This document shows positions 1 through 7,110 of a stretch of DNA of 12,435 nt, in pieces. How positions within the stretch are numbered: position 1 is the first letter of the stretch; each line of letters begins with the position of its first letter. The notes under the pieces were generated by a model that saw only the letters and a list, made by a program, of their open reading frames with translations, did no database searches and was not told where the DNA came from. A program made the position numbers and the translations under genes. Source of the stretch: an uncultured Blastocatellia bacterium (GTDB lineage: Bacteria > Acidobacteriota > Blastocatellia > Pyrinomonadales > Pyrinomonadaceae); the NCBI GenBank assembly GCA_946480785.1, contig CAMLLD010000118.1:1-12435 (forward strand). Reading direction: 5' to 3'.

Positions 1-29
1 CTCGAATTTCTCTTGACAAGACCCGGCTT

Positions 30-205
30 CATAGAAGGGTTGCTTCAACCCTGGGAACCATCAACCCAACGTTTGCAACTCTGAAAGAGTTGGCGAGTCC
101 GTCATGCTAGCCAACGCTTTCAGCGTTTCGAGATCTTTGTTTGAATGATCCCAGGGTTGCAGCAACCCTGGGCTACAACTGGCGAACGCCTTCGGCGTTG
201 CGATT
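30..205. repeat. Cluster of short intergenic palindromes
   Basis: Five short inverted repeats lie within 170 bases in the gene-free stretch downstream of the M50 protease. They are GGGTTG/CAACCC (37-51), CAACTCT/AGAGTTG with loop GAA (76-92), AACGCT/AGCGTT with loop TTC (113-127), an 11-base perfect palindrome CCCAGGGTTGC/GCAACCCTGGG with a one-base loop (150-172), and AACGCC/GGCGTT with loop TTC (185-199). The first and fourth share the core AGGGTTGC/CAACCCTGGG, and the third and fifth share AACGC-loop-GCGTT, so they look like copies of one or two families rather than chance stems. No open frame here looks like a gene. Their role is unknown: they could be REP-like dispersed elements or weak transcript ends for the protease gene. 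They lack the T run of a typical intrinsic terminator. Confidence 0.7.
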
Positions 206-206
206 C

Positions 207-244
207 AGGTGAACGTAAGTTGCGCTTTAGGTGAACGTAAGTTG
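207..244. repeat. Two-copy tandem repeat, 22-base period
   Basis: The 16-base unit AGGTGAACGTAAGTTG occurs at 207-222 and again, unchanged, at 229-244, giving a period of 22 bases (about two helical turns). It ends six bases before the stop codon of the M50 protease gene. It could be a remnant of a longer tandem array or a pair of binding sites. Nothing in the sequence decides between these. Confidence 0.75.
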
Positions 245-249
245 GGGTT

Positions 250-1266
250 CTAGCTGATCGTGATCGGGAAGGGCCAGAAGCAGAGGATGAAGACGAGTAG
301 TGTCAGGATGGCGATGAGGATGCGCTTTGTGCCTAAGGGTTCCAGGATTGCGGGCGCGGGGTGGGGGACGCGCAGCATGACCGCCAGAAGTACCGTGTAG
401 AGAAAGCCGCTCGGGCTGTGATGCCACCAGAAACCTAAGACCGCGAGCACAGCCGTCGTCGCGAAAGCGATGCGAGCGATAATGCGATGTGCGCGTTGTC
501 CAAAGATCGCAAACGTTCCGTGTCCGCCGTCCAGTTGGCCCACCGGCATCAAATTCAAACTCGTTACCAGTAAACCAATCCACGCAGCCATGTAGTAAGG
601 CGTTGGTAGCGAGTTCGCATCGAGCGGCACGCTGAAGAGTTTCGCCAACAGACGAAACAACAGCGGATCGTTGAAGAAGATCGCGCCGCCTTCCGCAGCC
701 GGTGGAACAGCCGGCCCCATCGTCAACACGCCGACCACTGCGATCGGCAACGCCACTACGAATCCCGCCAAAGGACCAGCGAGTCCGATATCAAACAACG
801 CCCGCCGCGACGGTATCGCTGAACGTATCTTAATGAACGCGCCAAACGTTCCGGTGAGAAACAACGGTGGCGCCGGAATGAAGTACGGCAGCGTCGCGCT
901 GACTTTGTAATAACGACACGCGAGATAGTGGCCCATCTCGTGCGAGAACAGGATCGCCAACAGTGCGGCGGAAAACTTTGCGCCCTGCGCGAAGAGGTGC
1001 GGTTGCGCGAGACCGAGCCGGATCATGTCGCCGATCGTATGAAAGTAACCGCGCGGAATGTAGAGCGCGTAGTCGAGCCAGCCTGATAAAGGCGGCTGGT
1101 AAGGCGGCAACTCGGGAATGACAAACATCATTCCTGCGAGCGTCGTCGTGATAATCGTCAGCAGAAACAGTCCGCCGTGCAGACGCCACTCGCGCGCGGT
1201 GATCGACAACCCCGCCGGCCTCGGCAAGTCAAAACCCTGCGGCACTGCCCGATACGATTCAGCCAT
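250..1266 (-). CDS. Site-2 protease family (peptidase M50) integral membrane metalloprotease
   Basis: This is a 338-residue polytopic membrane protein with the two active-site motifs of the M50 family. The zinc motif HExxH is at residues 109-113 (HEMGH) within a hydrophobic helix. The second motif, NxxPxxxLDGG, is at about 238-248, with Asp246 as the likely third zinc ligand. The stretch around 140-170 (FGAFIKIRSAIPSRRALFDI) resembles the plant EGY-like branch of M50 rather than the PDZ-containing RseP branch, and no PDZ domain is visible. A last transmembrane segment spans about 315-333. Such enzymes cut substrates inside the membrane, often releasing regulators, but no substrate is indicated here. 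The start is ATG at 1266, with only a weak GAGCG-like ribosome site. HU lies upstream on the same strand, 90 bases away. The family call is secure; the cellular role is not. Confidence 0.93.
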   Translation of the reverse strand: MAESYRAVPQGFDLPRPAGLSITAREWRLHGGLFLLTIITTTLAGMMFVIPELPPYQPPLSGWLDYALYIPRGYFHTIGDMIRLGLAQPHLFAQGAKFSAALLAILFSHEMGHYLACRYYKVSATLPYFIPAPPLFLTGTFGAFIKIRSAIPSRRALFDIGLAGPLAGFVVALPIAVVGVLTMGPAVPPAAEGGAIFFNDPLLFRLLAKLFSVPLDANSLPTPYYMAAWIGLLVTSLNLMPVGQLDGGHGTFAIFGQRAHRIIARIAFATTAVLAVLGFWWHHSPSGFLYTVLLAVMLRVPHPAPAILEPLGTKRILIAILTLLVFILCFWPFPITIS

Positions 1267-1289
1267 AAACGCGCTCGTTAGAAGCCCAA

Positions 1290-1330
1290 AGGCTAGAGTC
1301 TGGATGCTCTTGCGTTTCCATCTCTAGCCT
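1290..1330 (-). terminator. Stem-loop between HU and the M50 protease
   Basis: A perfect 9-base inverted repeat, AGGCTAGAG (1290-1298) and CTCTAGCCT (1322-1330), encloses a 23-base loop in the gap between the HU stop and the protease start. On the minus strand it is followed by a short TTTGGGCTTCT, so it could be a weak terminator for HU. The long loop and poor T tract make this uncertain, and it may instead be another dispersed repeat. Confidence 0.3.
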
Positions 1331-1356
1331 CTGATTAAAACCTGGTTGTGATAACA

Positions 1357-1680
1357 CTAAAACTCGTCGTCGTCATCGTCGACGTCAACGTCGTCGGCGA
1401 TCGGGTCGCCGTTATCGTGCGCCTGCAGCTCTTTGCCGGGTTTGAAGCGAATCGTTTTGCCCGAAGGAATCGCGACTTCTTCACCGGTGCGCGGGTTTCG
1501 ACCGACGCCGCGTTTCCGCGGTTTCACCACGAAGACGCCAAAGCCGCGCAGTTCGATACGTTCGCCGCGGGTCAGCGCTTCTTTCATCGAATGGAAGAGC
1601 GCCTCGACGGCTTGTTCGGCCTTCATTTTCGGTACGCCGGTTTTGTCGGCGACGCGATTGATGATGTCGAGCTTGATCAC
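1357..1680 (-). CDS. HU/IHF family DNA-binding protein with acidic C-terminal tail
   Basis: This 107-residue protein has the full HU/IHF fold. The N-terminal helices span residues 3-38. The signature GFGVFVVKPRKRGVGRNPRTG begins at residue 47, with the DNA-intercalating proline at 63 (RNP), and the closing strand IPSGKTIRFKPGKEL follows. HU proteins are dimers that bend and compact DNA. Typical HU ends around residue 90. Here about 17 further residues follow, very rich in Asp (residues 92-107, including a run of five Asp at 101-105). The start is GTG at 1680, supported by GAGG nine bases upstream and by the conserved MIKLDII opening. Whether it works as a homodimer HU or as an IHF-like subunit cannot be told. 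The acidic tail could weaken or tune DNA binding; this is inferred, not shown. Confidence 0.95.
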   Translation of the reverse strand: MIKLDIINRVADKTGVPKMKAEQAVEALFHSMKEALTRGERIELRGFGVFVVKPRKRGVGRNPRTGEEVAIPSGKTIRFKPGKELQAHDNGDPIADDVDVDDDDDEF

Positions 1681-1702
1681 GGCTACAGGCCTCGTTTCTG
1701 GC

Positions 1703-1722
1703 CCGGCTCGAGGACGAGCCGG
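1703..1722 (-). other. Hairpin in the predicted HU mRNA leader
   Basis: A perfect 8-base stem, CCGGCTCG (1703-1710) and CGAGCCGG (1715-1722), closes a four-base loop. It lies between the predicted HU promoter and the GAGG ribosome site at 1690-1693, so it would form in the 5' untranslated leader. In the minus-strand RNA the loop reads UCCU, which is complementary to part of a Shine-Dalgarno sequence. A role in translation control or RNA stability is possible but only an inference. Confidence 0.5.
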
Positions 1723-1742
1723 CTCTGCAAACGCAGGGGAGG

Positions 1743-1772
1743 ATGATAGAGAGCGTCAGCGAAGACTGTCAA
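1743..1772 (-). promoter_or_regulatory. Sigma-70-type promoter for the HU gene
   Basis: Read on the minus strand there is a perfect -35 box TTGACA (1767-1772), an 18-base spacer and a -10 box TATCAT (1743-1748, five of six consensus bases). Transcription would start near 1736, giving a leader of about 56 bases before the GTG start of HU. This is the best promoter match I found in the window. Confidence 0.65.
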
Positions 1773-1859
1773 GGAAGTCATACGCGCCCACGGTTGAGAG
1801 AAAATGGAGCCGCTGCGCGGGATACAAGCAGGGATCGGCGTCCGGTCGGGAGATAAATG

Positions 1860-1914
1860 CAAGTTTGAGATGCGCGAATACAAGTTTGACAAGCGCGAGA
1901 CGCAAAGCTAAGTT
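1860..1914 (+). promoter_or_regulatory. Candidate promoter with 21-base-period direct repeat before signal peptidase
   Basis: Two 18-base direct repeats, CAAGTTTGAGATGCGCGA (1860-1877) and CAAGTTTGACAAGCGCGA (1881-1898), match at 16 of 18 positions with a 21-base period, which puts them on the same face of the helix. The second copy contains a perfect -35-like TTGACA (1886-1891). It is followed after 17 bases by a poor -10-like TAAGTT (1909-1914), only a dozen bases before the signal peptidase ATG. The repeat is seen directly. Use as promoter plus operator is a guess. Confidence 0.3.
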
Positions 1915-1925
1915 TTGCAGAGGTT

Positions 1926-2648
1926 ATGTTCGGTATTAGAAAACGCCGTCCGCCACCGTTTGGTGGAGTTCACGTCGACGACGACAAAGACATCCAGGTA
2001 CACAAGCCGGAGCAGGCGCAGCGAAACGACCTGTGGTCGGAAGCGCGTCTGCTGCTGCGCGATCTGATTTTCGCACTCATGATCGCCGCGCTCGTCGTCG
2101 TCTTCATCGTGCAACCGGTGAAAGTCGAAGGCACGTCGATGCTGCCACGGCTGCACGACGGCGAACGAATCTTCGTCAACAAACTGATCTACTACGACGA
2201 GTATCGCTGGGCCCCGCATCTCGATCGCGGCGACATCGTCGTCTTTTGGTATCCCGACGATCCGTCGAAGAGCTACATCAAACGCGTGATCGGCCTGCCC
2301 GGCGACACCGTCGAAGTCCACGAAGGCACCGTGCGCGTAAACGGCCGCGACCTCGAAGAGAGTTATCTCGATCCGCGATTGAACCTGTCGCATCGTAGTC
2401 TCGCGCCGACCTACGTTCGCCCAAACTACTACTTCGTCATGGGCGACAATCGCGACAACTCGAGCGACTCGCGCATTTGGGGCCTCGTGCCTAAAAAGTA
2501 CATCTACGGCAAGGCGCTGTTTCGCTATTGGCCGCTCAACGCCGCCAGCGTGATTCATCACGAGAACCTGGTGCCGACAGGGCCGGCATCGCCGCCGGGT
2601 TCCCCACGCGAATATCAGGACAGCCCGTTAGATGAGGCGAACCCGTAA
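1926..2648 (+). CDS. lepB: Signal peptidase I
   Basis: This 240-residue type I signal peptidase removes signal peptides from exported proteins at the outer face of the cytoplasmic membrane. A charged cytoplasmic N-terminus is followed by one transmembrane segment at about 45-63. Next come the family boxes: the catalytic serine Ser71 in GTSMLP, the general base Lys119 in SYIKRVIGLPGD, and the closing box GDNRDNSSDSR at 173-183. Only one membrane anchor precedes the serine, as in Bacillus-type enzymes, whereas E. coli LepB has two. The C-terminal 25 residues are proline-rich and not conserved in the family. The start is ATG at 1926 with AGAGG very close upstream (2-base spacing), so translation may be modest or the spacing unusual. 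The next gene begins 21 bases downstream on the same strand, which suggests an operon. Confidence 0.96.
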   Translation: MFGIRKRRPPPFGGVHVDDDKDIQVHKPEQAQRNDLWSEARLLLRDLIFALMIAALVVVFIVQPVKVEGTSMLPRLHDGERIFVNKLIYYDEYRWAPHLDRGDIVVFWYPDDPSKSYIKRVIGLPGDTVEVHEGTVRVNGRDLEESYLDPRLNLSHRSLAPTYVRPNYYFVMGDNRDNSSDSRIWGLVPKKYIYGKALFRYWPLNAASVIHHENLVPTGPASPPGSPREYQDSPLDEANP

Positions 2649-2669
2649 GCGCCCTGAAGATCGTCCGCT

Positions 2670-3983
2670 ATGACTGACTGGCTGCGACTCCTGCTCATGA
2701 TTTTTTACGCCCCCGTGCGCGGGATGCGTCAGATACGTGAGCGCGGTTCGCTCGCGCCCGCCGCATTTCTCGCCTTCCTCGGCGAACTCTCTTACAGCGT
2801 TGTGACGAACAAGTTTGCGGGTGTTGGCTCAGGCGGCGGCCGCATGATGGTCGCCGAGATCTTCCACGCGGCGGTGATCGTGGTCGTAGTCGCGGTGATA
2901 GTCGTGCCGATCCTGACGCTCGTAGCCAACACGCTCGATCGCCGCGGCAGTTTTCGCGTCGTGATCACACAGGAGTACGCGCCGGTTGCGGCGACGATGT
3001 TCTACGTGCTCACGGCCGCGAACGTGATCGCGATCTTAATCGCCGCGCTGTTGCACTACACCGGAATTCAATATCAGCAAGTCGCCGCGATGATCGAGAA
3101 CGCGGATCAATCGCGCGCGATGCTGCGCGCCATGTTCGGCGACACCGAACAGCTCGCGCAGGCAGCGGAACAACTCCGCGACCCGGCGATACTCTCGCAG
3201 AACCTGTTCTTCATGCCGAAGCTGGCGCTGTTTGCGATCGGCACTGTGCTTGGCGTGCGAGACGTTTTTCGCACGGGTTTTGTGCGCGCGTTTTTCATCT
3301 GCGTGCTGTCCGGCGTCATCGCGGTATTCATAGCGCCGCTCGGATTGCGCTTGTTCTCGGGCGTGCTCGGTTCGCCGTTCCTGCTCTTCATCCTGTTCAT
3401 GTTGTTGCGCGGTTACTTCAGCGACATCATGGGCACGCAGCGCGCGAAAGCCGCGTTCAAGCAGAACCTGGAATCCGCGACGCTCAATCCCGCCGACGCT
3501 TCGGCGCATTACAACCTCGGCCTGATTCATCAAAGTCGCGGCGAACTGGACCAGGCGCGCGAGCGTTTCGAACGCGCATTGCAAATCGACGACGGCGAGA
3601 TCGACGCGAGTTATCAGCTCGGCCGCATCGCGCGGCAGCAGAAGCGTTACGCCGACGCGATTCAAAACTTCGAGCACGTTGTGACCCGCGATCCGGCGCA
3701 CTCGCAGTACGAGATCTGGCGCGAAGTCGCGGCGACATACATCGCGGCGGGACAGTTTGAAGACGCGCGCAACGCGCTCGAACAGTTTCTCGAGCACCGG
3801 CCGTCGGATCCGGAAGGACTGTATTTGATGGGCCGCGCGCACGCCGGTCTCGGTCACAAGCGCGAAGCGACGAACCTCATGCAGGCGTGCATCGAAGCGG
3901 TGAAGACCGCGCCCGCTTACAAGTATCGCGCGAGCAAGCGATGGTTGAACGAAGCGCAGCAGTTCATTAAAGGCATTCAGTAA
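2670..3983 (+). CDS. Yip1-like membrane protein with C-terminal TPR repeats
   Basis: This 437-residue protein has two parts. The N-terminal half is an integral membrane domain resembling the bacterial Yip1 family. It opens with a conserved-looking amphipathic stretch ([19 protein letters not shown], residues 4-22) and has hydrophobic segments at about 28-45, 65-87, 105-128, 183-195, 205-225 and 233-250. A charged loop (about 135-178) separates the membrane segments. The C-terminal part (about 270-437) is soluble and made of about four TPR-like helix pairs, for example [20 protein letters not shown] at 277-296. TPRs hold protein partners, so this may be a membrane-anchored scaffold. The start at 2670 has no strong Shine-Dalgarno, which suggests it is translated in company with lepB upstream. 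It sits between lepB (21 bases) and carA (20 bases). Specific function is unknown. Confidence 0.8.
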   Translation: MTDWLRLLLMIFYAPVRGMRQIRERGSLAPAAFLAFLGELSYSVVTNKFAGVGSGGGRMMVAEIFHAAVIVVVVAVIVVPILTLVANTLDRRGSFRVVITQEYAPVAATMFYVLTAANVIAILIAALLHYTGIQYQQVAAMIENADQSRAMLRAMFGDTEQLAQAAEQLRDPAILSQNLFFMPKLALFAIGTVLGVRDVFRTGFVRAFFICVLSGVIAVFIAPLGLRLFSGVLGSPFLLFILFMLLRGYFSDIMGTQRAKAAFKQNLESATLNPADASAHYNLGLIHQSRGELDQARERFERALQIDDGEIDASYQLGRIARQQKRYADAIQNFEHVVTRDPAHSQYEIWREVAATYIAAGQFEDARNALEQFLEHRPSDPEGLYLMGRAHAGLGHKREATNLMQACIEAVKTAPAYKYRASKRWLNEAQQFIKGIQ

Positions 3984-4003
3984 AACCCAGGCGACCTTTT
4001 CTA

Positions 4004-5104
4004 ATGGCGAATAAAACTCCAGCACTCCTCGCACTCGAAGACGGCCGTACGTTTCGCGGCTCCTCGTGGGCGGCCGAAGGCGAAGCCTGCGGCGAGATGG
4101 TTTTCAACACCTCGATGACAGGCTACCAGGAAGTGCTCACCGATCCTTCCTACGCCGGACAGATCGTCTGCATGACGTATCCCCTCATCGGCAACTACGG
4201 CGTGAACGAAGCCGACTCTGAATCGTCGCGCCCGTGGGTCGAAGGTTTCGTCGTGCGCGAGGCGAGCCGCATCACTTCAAACTGGCGCGCTGAAGAAAGT
4301 CTCGAGTCGTACCTGAAGCGCTGGAACATCGTCGCGATCGAAGGCATCGACACGCGCGCGCTCGTGCGGCACATCCGCGACAAGGGCGCGATGCGCGCCT
4401 GTCTCTCGATGATCGACACCGACGAAGCGAGCGTCATAGAAAAAGCGCGGCAGTCGCCGTCGATGGAGAATCGAGAGCTCGCGAGCGTCGTCACGACGAA
4501 AGAGCGTTACGACTTTCCCGCCGCGGGTGAAGAACGTTTTCATGTCGTCTGTTACGACTTCGGCGTGAAACGAAATTCATTACGCGAACTGGCCCAACTC
4601 GGCGTGCGCACCACCGTCGTGCCGGCTTCGACATCCGCTGCCGAAGTGATGGCGTTGAATCCCGACGGCATCTTCCTTTCGAATGGTCCGGGCGATCCGG
4701 CGTCGATGAATCGCGAGGTCGAACAGATTCGCGAGCTGCTGAAAGCGCAAAAACCGATGTTCGGCATCTGTTTCGGACATCAGTTACTCGGTCGCGCGTT
4801 CGGCGGCCAGACGTTCAAGCTCGTGTTCGGGCATCGCGGCGGCAATCAGCCGGTGAAGGAAGTCGCGGGCAAAGGCGTGGAGATCACGTCACACAATCAC
4901 GGCTTCGCAGTGCAGGCGGAAACGCTGCCGCCGGAAGTGGAAGTGACGCACATCAATCTCAACGATCAGTGTGTGGAGGGAATGCGGCACCGCACGCTGC
5001 CGGTTATTTCAGTGCAGTATCATCCGGAAGCGGCACCGGGACCGCACGACGCGGAACATCACTTTCACCGCTTTGTCGAGTTGATGGCGCAGGCGCAGCG
5101 TTGA
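4004..5104 (+). CDS. carA: Carbamoyl-phosphate synthase small (glutaminase) subunit
   Basis: This 366-residue glutamine amidotransferase subunit hydrolyses glutamine and passes ammonia to CarB, making carbamoyl phosphate for pyrimidine and arginine synthesis. The N-terminal CPSase small-chain domain (about 7-150) contains the typical [19 protein letters not shown] block. The class I glutaminase domain (about 178-362) has the catalytic triad Cys256 (FGICFGHQ), His340 and Glu342 ([13 protein letters not shown]). Length is close to the family norm (about 380). No carB is present in the window, so it must lie elsewhere. The gene follows the Yip1/TPR gene by 20 bases and is convergent with the AI-2E transporter, whose stop lies inside carA. 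The 3' end, including the triad His and Glu, therefore also encodes the transporter tail on the other strand. Confidence 0.97.
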   Translation: MANKTPALLALEDGRTFRGSSWAAEGEACGEMVFNTSMTGYQEVLTDPSYAGQIVCMTYPLIGNYGVNEADSESSRPWVEGFVVREASRITSNWRAEESLESYLKRWNIVAIEGIDTRALVRHIRDKGAMRACLSMIDTDEASVIEKARQSPSMENRELASVVTTKERYDFPAAGEERFHVVCYDFGVKRNSLRELAQLGVRTTVVPASTSAAEVMALNPDGIFLSNGPGDPASMNREVEQIRELLKAQKPMFGICFGHQLLGRAFGGQTFKLVFGHRGGNQPVKEVAGKGVEITSHNHGFAVQAETLPPEVEVTHINLNDQCVEGMRHRTLPVISVQYHPEAAPGPHDAEHHFHRFVELMAQAQR

Positions 5105-6293
5105 GGGCGTCAGCCGCGGGGGCGACCGGCGGCACTGGCGGACTCGGTTCGAGCAGATCGGCGATGCCTTCGCTGCCGCGATGCTCGAGCCAGTGACGAT
5201 AGCTGACCGTCAGGATCGCGACCACCGGAATCGCCAGAAACACACCAGCCACTCCCGCCAGTTTCTCACCAGCGAGAATCGCGAAGATCACAGCTAGCGG
5301 ATGCAGATGAATGCCCTGCCCGATCAGCCGCGGATAGATCGCGTAGTCCTGCGCGATGCGTAACACGCCGAGAAACAGCAGCACTAGAAACGCATTGAAC
5401 GGACCCGCATGTAGCGTCGCGAGGATCGACGCCATAATCGCAATGAGCAGTGGTCCAACGAGCGGGACGAACTCAAAGACTCCGGCGATCACGCCCATCA
5501 CCAGTCCACCCGGTAATCCCAGCAAAGTGAAACCGAGCGCGCAAACGACGCCGATAAATAAACACGCCGTGAGTTGCGCGCGAATGTAAGCGGCCAGCGT
5601 GCTATTGACGTCCTGGAAAAACTCGTCACCGCGCCAGCGCCAGCGGCCTCGCGGCAACATCAACAAAGCGGAGCGACGAAAACTCTCCGCGTCTTTGAGC
5701 AGGAAGAACGCGAGTATGGGAATCAGGATCAGCCACGGAGTGTAAAGCACCAGATACCCCACCGTGGCCTTGAAAAACTGTCCGGCAATAGAGCCGACTG
5801 TATCAAGCGCATTCCGCCCCGCGGTGTTGATTGCGTCGACCACTTTCGGCGACAAGCGGTTAGATCGTGAGAATTCATTCCACGACTCCACCTTCTCACC
5901 GACTGCCGCCCAGTACTCCTTTGCTTGCGCTGAAAACTCGGGATATTGATTGGCAAGGCTCGGCAGGACCAGGTAAATGGCAATGAAAACGACCGCGAGA
6001 ATAATCGCGTACGCCAGCACGATCGCCAGCACCTTCGGTATCGCCAGCGTTCGCGTACCGACGTGTCGCGGACGGCGCAAAAATTCAACCAGCGGCGAAA
6101 CGAGATAAGCAAAAAAGATCGACAGGACGAGCAGCAGCAGAATGCCCGTGATCTTGTAGATGATCCATACGACGCCGGTGACGAGGAGCAGAATAACGAT
6201 GATTCGCAGAATGACGCGGTTCGGCGGACCATAGGCTTCCACCGCCGCTGTCGCCGCGTGGGCCGCAGCTTCTTTAGTCGTTTCTTTGCTCAC
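5004..6293 (-). CDS. AI-2E family transporter (TqsA/YdiK-type membrane protein)
   Basis: This is a polytopic membrane protein of 429 residues from the preferred GTG start. Hydrophobic segments lie at about 28-48, 50-69, 87-110, 180-199, 240-258, 262-290, 300-312 and 330-365. The central soluble region at about 112-175 and the conserved blocks [10 protein letters not shown] (274-283) and the stretch from [11 protein letters not shown] (315) to AGVFLAIPV (357) are typical of the AI-2E family, whose proven members export AI-2 or exchange ions. The substrate cannot be assigned. The frame is open upstream to 6503, but that would overrun the PilZ gene. GTG at 6293 begins 20 bases after the PilZ stop, just ahead of the first membrane helix. 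The proline-rich C-terminal tail (about 380-429) is poorly conserved, and its last 33 codons lie antisense to carA. It is the last gene of the acsA-PilZ-PilZ operon. Confidence 0.9.
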   Translation of the reverse strand: MSKETTKEAAAHAATAAVEAYGPPNRVILRIIVILLLVTGVVWIIYKITGILLLLVLSIFFAYLVSPLVEFLRRPRHVGTRTLAIPKVLAIVLAYAIILAVVFIAIYLVLPSLANQYPEFSAQAKEYWAAVGEKVESWNEFSRSNRLSPKVVDAINTAGRNALDTVGSIAGQFFKATVGYLVLYTPWLILIPILAFFLLKDAESFRRSALLMLPRGRWRWRGDEFFQDVNSTLAAYIRAQLTACLFIGVVCALGFTLLGLPGGLVMGVIAGVFEFVPLVGPLLIAIMASILATLHAGPFNAFLVLLFLGVLRIAQDYAIYPRLIGQGIHLHPLAVIFAILAGEKLAGVAGVFLAIPVVAILTVSYRHWLEHRGSEGIADLLEPSPPVPPVAPAADALNAAPAPSTRQSGESDVPRRAVPVPLPDDTALK

Positions 6294-6313
6294 CGTGAAC
6301 CGCTGTCGATCTG

Positions 6314-6679
6314 TTAGAGGCGCGCATGCAAACGCCCGATAAACTCGCCCACCGCTCGCTGATCCTGGTTCGACAAATTCCGAAACTCCACGCCAAACGT
6401 GTCGGCCGTTGCATGATGGACTACGGCCGCCGAAATTGACAACGCATCTTCGCCGTCGAGCAGCAACAACCCGAGTTGATCTCCCACTTGCACGTGCGGA
6501 CACGCCGGCAGGTTCGTCACGCGCAGGCCGCCGAGACTGATGTCCTGCGGCTCGCCGATGCCGATCGATTCCTTCAAACTCTCATCTTCGATGGCCAGCG
6601 TCAGTCGCGCCGAAACGAAGTAACGGGGAAAGCGTCGCCGCTCGTGAGAATTTCCGTTGTTCGAGTTGAGAGTTGTCAT
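6314..6679 (-). CDS. PilZ domain protein, canonical c-di-GMP motifs
   Basis: This 121-residue protein is made almost entirely of one PilZ domain. Both c-di-GMP-binding motifs are intact: RxxxR at residues 15-19 (RRFPR) and DxSxxG at 46-51 (DISLGG). A beta-barrel-like region follows and ends with FGVEFRNLS (95-103), usual for PilZ. Such stand-alone domains are receptors that change partner behaviour when the second messenger c-di-GMP rises. The ATG at 6679 has GAGG nine bases upstream. It lies 10 bases after the preceding PilZ gene and 20 bases before the transporter, so it is in one operon. The output partner is not evident; the neighbouring transporter or the divergent PilZ are candidates by position only. 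Confidence 0.93.
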   Translation of the reverse strand: MTTLNSNNGNSHERRRFPRYFVSARLTLAIEDESLKESIGIGEPQDISLGGLRVTNLPACPHVQVGDQLGLLLLDGEDALSISAAVVHHATADTFGVEFRNLSNQDQRAVGEFIGRLHARL

Positions 6680-6689
6680 CAGGCGTTCC

Positions 6690-7109
6690 TCAGTGAGTTA
6701 CATCGTCGTCTTCGATAATCTCGCCCTCTTCGCCTTCCTCACCCTCAGCGGGCGGCGGCGGCGTGATGCGCGGAGCGGCCGGCTCCCAAACCAGGCCGCG
6801 CCATTCATCCGTCTCACCCAACAATTGCAACGCCGCCAGCGGGTGGCCCGGATGGCGCTCGATGCGCAACACCTCGGCGATCACTTGCAGCTTCTCGCCC
6901 GTTTCGCCGAGCACTTCGAGCCGCACGCGACTGCCAACGTTCGGCAGGTGACGCGGCAGATGGACCAACGTTCCTTCCGGCCCGACGTTTTCAGTAGTGC
7001 CTTCGGCAATCACGTGCGCGCCGCTCGGTTCGTCCCACTCAGCGCGGACTTCGAGGCTCGCGAGATAACGTGGTCCAGTTCGATTCTCGGATTCGATTTG
7101 GCGGGGCAT
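6690..7109 (-). CDS. Divergent PilZ domain protein with acidic tail
   Basis: This 139-residue protein has a PilZ-like fold by pattern. It has an N-terminal RxxxR at residues 10-14 (RTGPR), then NVGPEG at 41-46 in place of DxSxxG (the usual Ser is Gly), and a barrel region up to about 98. Binding of c-di-GMP may be weakened or lost. The last 30 residues are low-complexity, proline-rich and then Glu/Asp-rich (about 115-136). The start is ATG at 7109, preceded by a near-perfect AGGAGG seven bases upstream. That Shine-Dalgarno sits inside the final Glu codons of acsA, and the ATG falls one base after the acsA stop, so the two genes are probably translationally coupled. It may pair with the canonical PilZ encoded next. 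The PilZ assignment is likely but less firm than for its neighbour. Confidence 0.8.
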   Translation of the reverse strand: MPRQIESENRTGPRYLASLEVRAEWDEPSGAHVIAEGTTENVGPEGTLVHLPRHLPNVGSRVRLEVLGETGEKLQVIAEVLRIERHPGHPLAALQLLGETDEWRGLVWEPAAPRITPPPPAEGEEGEEGEIIEDDDVTH

Positions 7110-7110
7110 A

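Noticed and set aside
1..249. The possibility that the palindromes at the left edge are a CRISPR array or an integron attachment site.
   Set aside because: Units differ in sequence and spacing, there are no regular spacers, and no cas or integrase gene is present.
1683..1892. A 69-codon minus-strand open frame upstream of HU.
   Set aside because: It covers the HU promoter and leader hairpin, has no ribosome site I trust and no family resemblance.
1908..2561. A 217-codon minus-strand open frame.
   Set aside because: It is opposite the signal peptidase gene, whose catalytic boxes are all present. The antisense product has no motif.
3036..4034. A 332-codon minus-strand open frame.
   Set aside because: It is antisense to the Yip1/TPR gene and the start of carA, with no recognisable domain and Arg/Glu-rich low-quality sequence.
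6294..6503. An upstream extension of the AI-2E transporter by 70 codons.
   Set aside because: It would overlap the PilZ coding region, reads as Arg-rich nonsense, and GTG at 6293 lies just ahead of the first membrane helix with operon-like spacing.
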